Positions 5,213 to 5,303 of a DNA stretch of 5,303 nucleotides are shown here, piece after piece (position 1 is the stretch's first letter; each line of letters opens with the position of its first letter). Location: positions 1 through 5,303 of the forward strand of contig JBJKRW010000041.1 in NCBI GenBank assembly GCA_046704445.1, read 5' to 3'. Origin of the DNA: JBJKRW01 sp046704445. GTDB lineage: Bacteria > Patescibacteriota > Microgenomatia > UBA1406 > GWC2-37-13. The translations under genes and the position numbers were made by a program. Under the pieces are notes generated by a model that saw nothing but the letters and a program-made list of their open reading frames with translations, did not search any database and was not told the origin of the DNA.

Positions 5213-5303
5213 GACTTTTTGCTCCTGAATTAGGCGATACTTTGTCGGTGGCATCTTAAGGCTTGTATGGATTCTTGCTCGGTTGTAATATACGATTGTC
5301 TGG
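5180..5303 (-). CDS. IS transposase, integrase-core C-terminus (partial, 5' end outside window)
   Basis: On the minus strand a frame enters from the right edge and stops at TGA 5180-5182, giving the last 40 residues of a protein. They contain YYNRARIHTSLKMPPTKYR, which matches the pattern Y-N-x-x-R-x-H-x-S-L...P-x-x-Y near the C-terminus of the DDE/rve integrase core of IS3- and IS481-type transposases. A Lys/Glu-rich tail follows (KVLEKVVEKMRT). The catalytic Asp, Asp and Glu residues lie upstream, outside the window, so completeness and activity cannot be judged. The transposase probably mobilises its own element by cutting and joining DNA at terminal repeats. Its stop lies 32 bp from a possible element end, and its last codons overlap the short ORF on the other strand. 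Confidence 0.85.
   Translation of the reverse strand, partial: QTIVYYNRARIHTSLKMPPTKYRLIQEQKVLEKVVEKMRT

Noticed and set aside
4..5294. Identical 10-mer GTAATATACG near both window ends (4-13 and 5285-5294)
   Set aside because: Several shared 10-mers are expected by chance in a window of this size. The right copy lies within transposase coding sequence and the match does not extend.

Overview
The window looks like chromosomal DNA from an uncultivated bacterium with small, loosely packed genes. My best guess is a Patescibacteria (CPR) lineage, possibly Microgenomates-like. This rests on recalled resemblance of the serine hydrolase (with a KFG variant of the KTG box) and of the large membrane-anchored surface protein to CPR proteins; no search was run. 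Three reading frames with clear protein signatures end at TGA, so the UGA-as-glycine code of Gracilibacteria and Absconditabacteria does not apply.

Layout, left to right. A 100-residue winged-helix-type DNA-binding protein lies on the minus strand (47-349). A 322-bp AT-rich divergent spacer follows. A membrane-anchored class A beta-lactamase/transpeptidase-fold serine hydrolase runs on the plus strand (672-1628). It converges, with only 25 bp between stops, on a 566-residue secreted and C-terminally anchored surface protein on the minus strand (1654-3354). A divergent spacer of about 420 bp (3355-3778) has no convincing gene but holds an interrupted inverted repeat. A signal-anchored GH26-like glycoside hydrolase runs on the plus strand (3779-4915). 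The right edge has a short ORF (5015-5212) whose end collides with the C-terminal coding region of a DDE/integrase-core transposase (minus strand, 5180 to the edge). That transposase has its 5' part outside the window.

Three of the main proteins are predicted to act outside the membrane: a wall- or beta-lactam-related hydrolase, a beta-sandwich-type adhesin or coat protein, and a glycan hydrolase. The region therefore reads as an envelope/surface locus. Each gene appears to be its own transcription unit, and no operon is evident.

The most striking pattern is in the gene starts. None has a recognisable Shine-Dalgarno sequence. Three have good sigma70-like -35/-10 pairs with exactly 17-bp spacers, and the -10 box ends only 6-8 bp before the ATG. 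That predicts leaderless or nearly leaderless mRNAs. The winged-helix gene also carries a perfect 12-bp palindrome over its -35 box, a good candidate autoregulatory operator. I see no convincing defence system, CRISPR array, RNA gene or wholly new multigene system.
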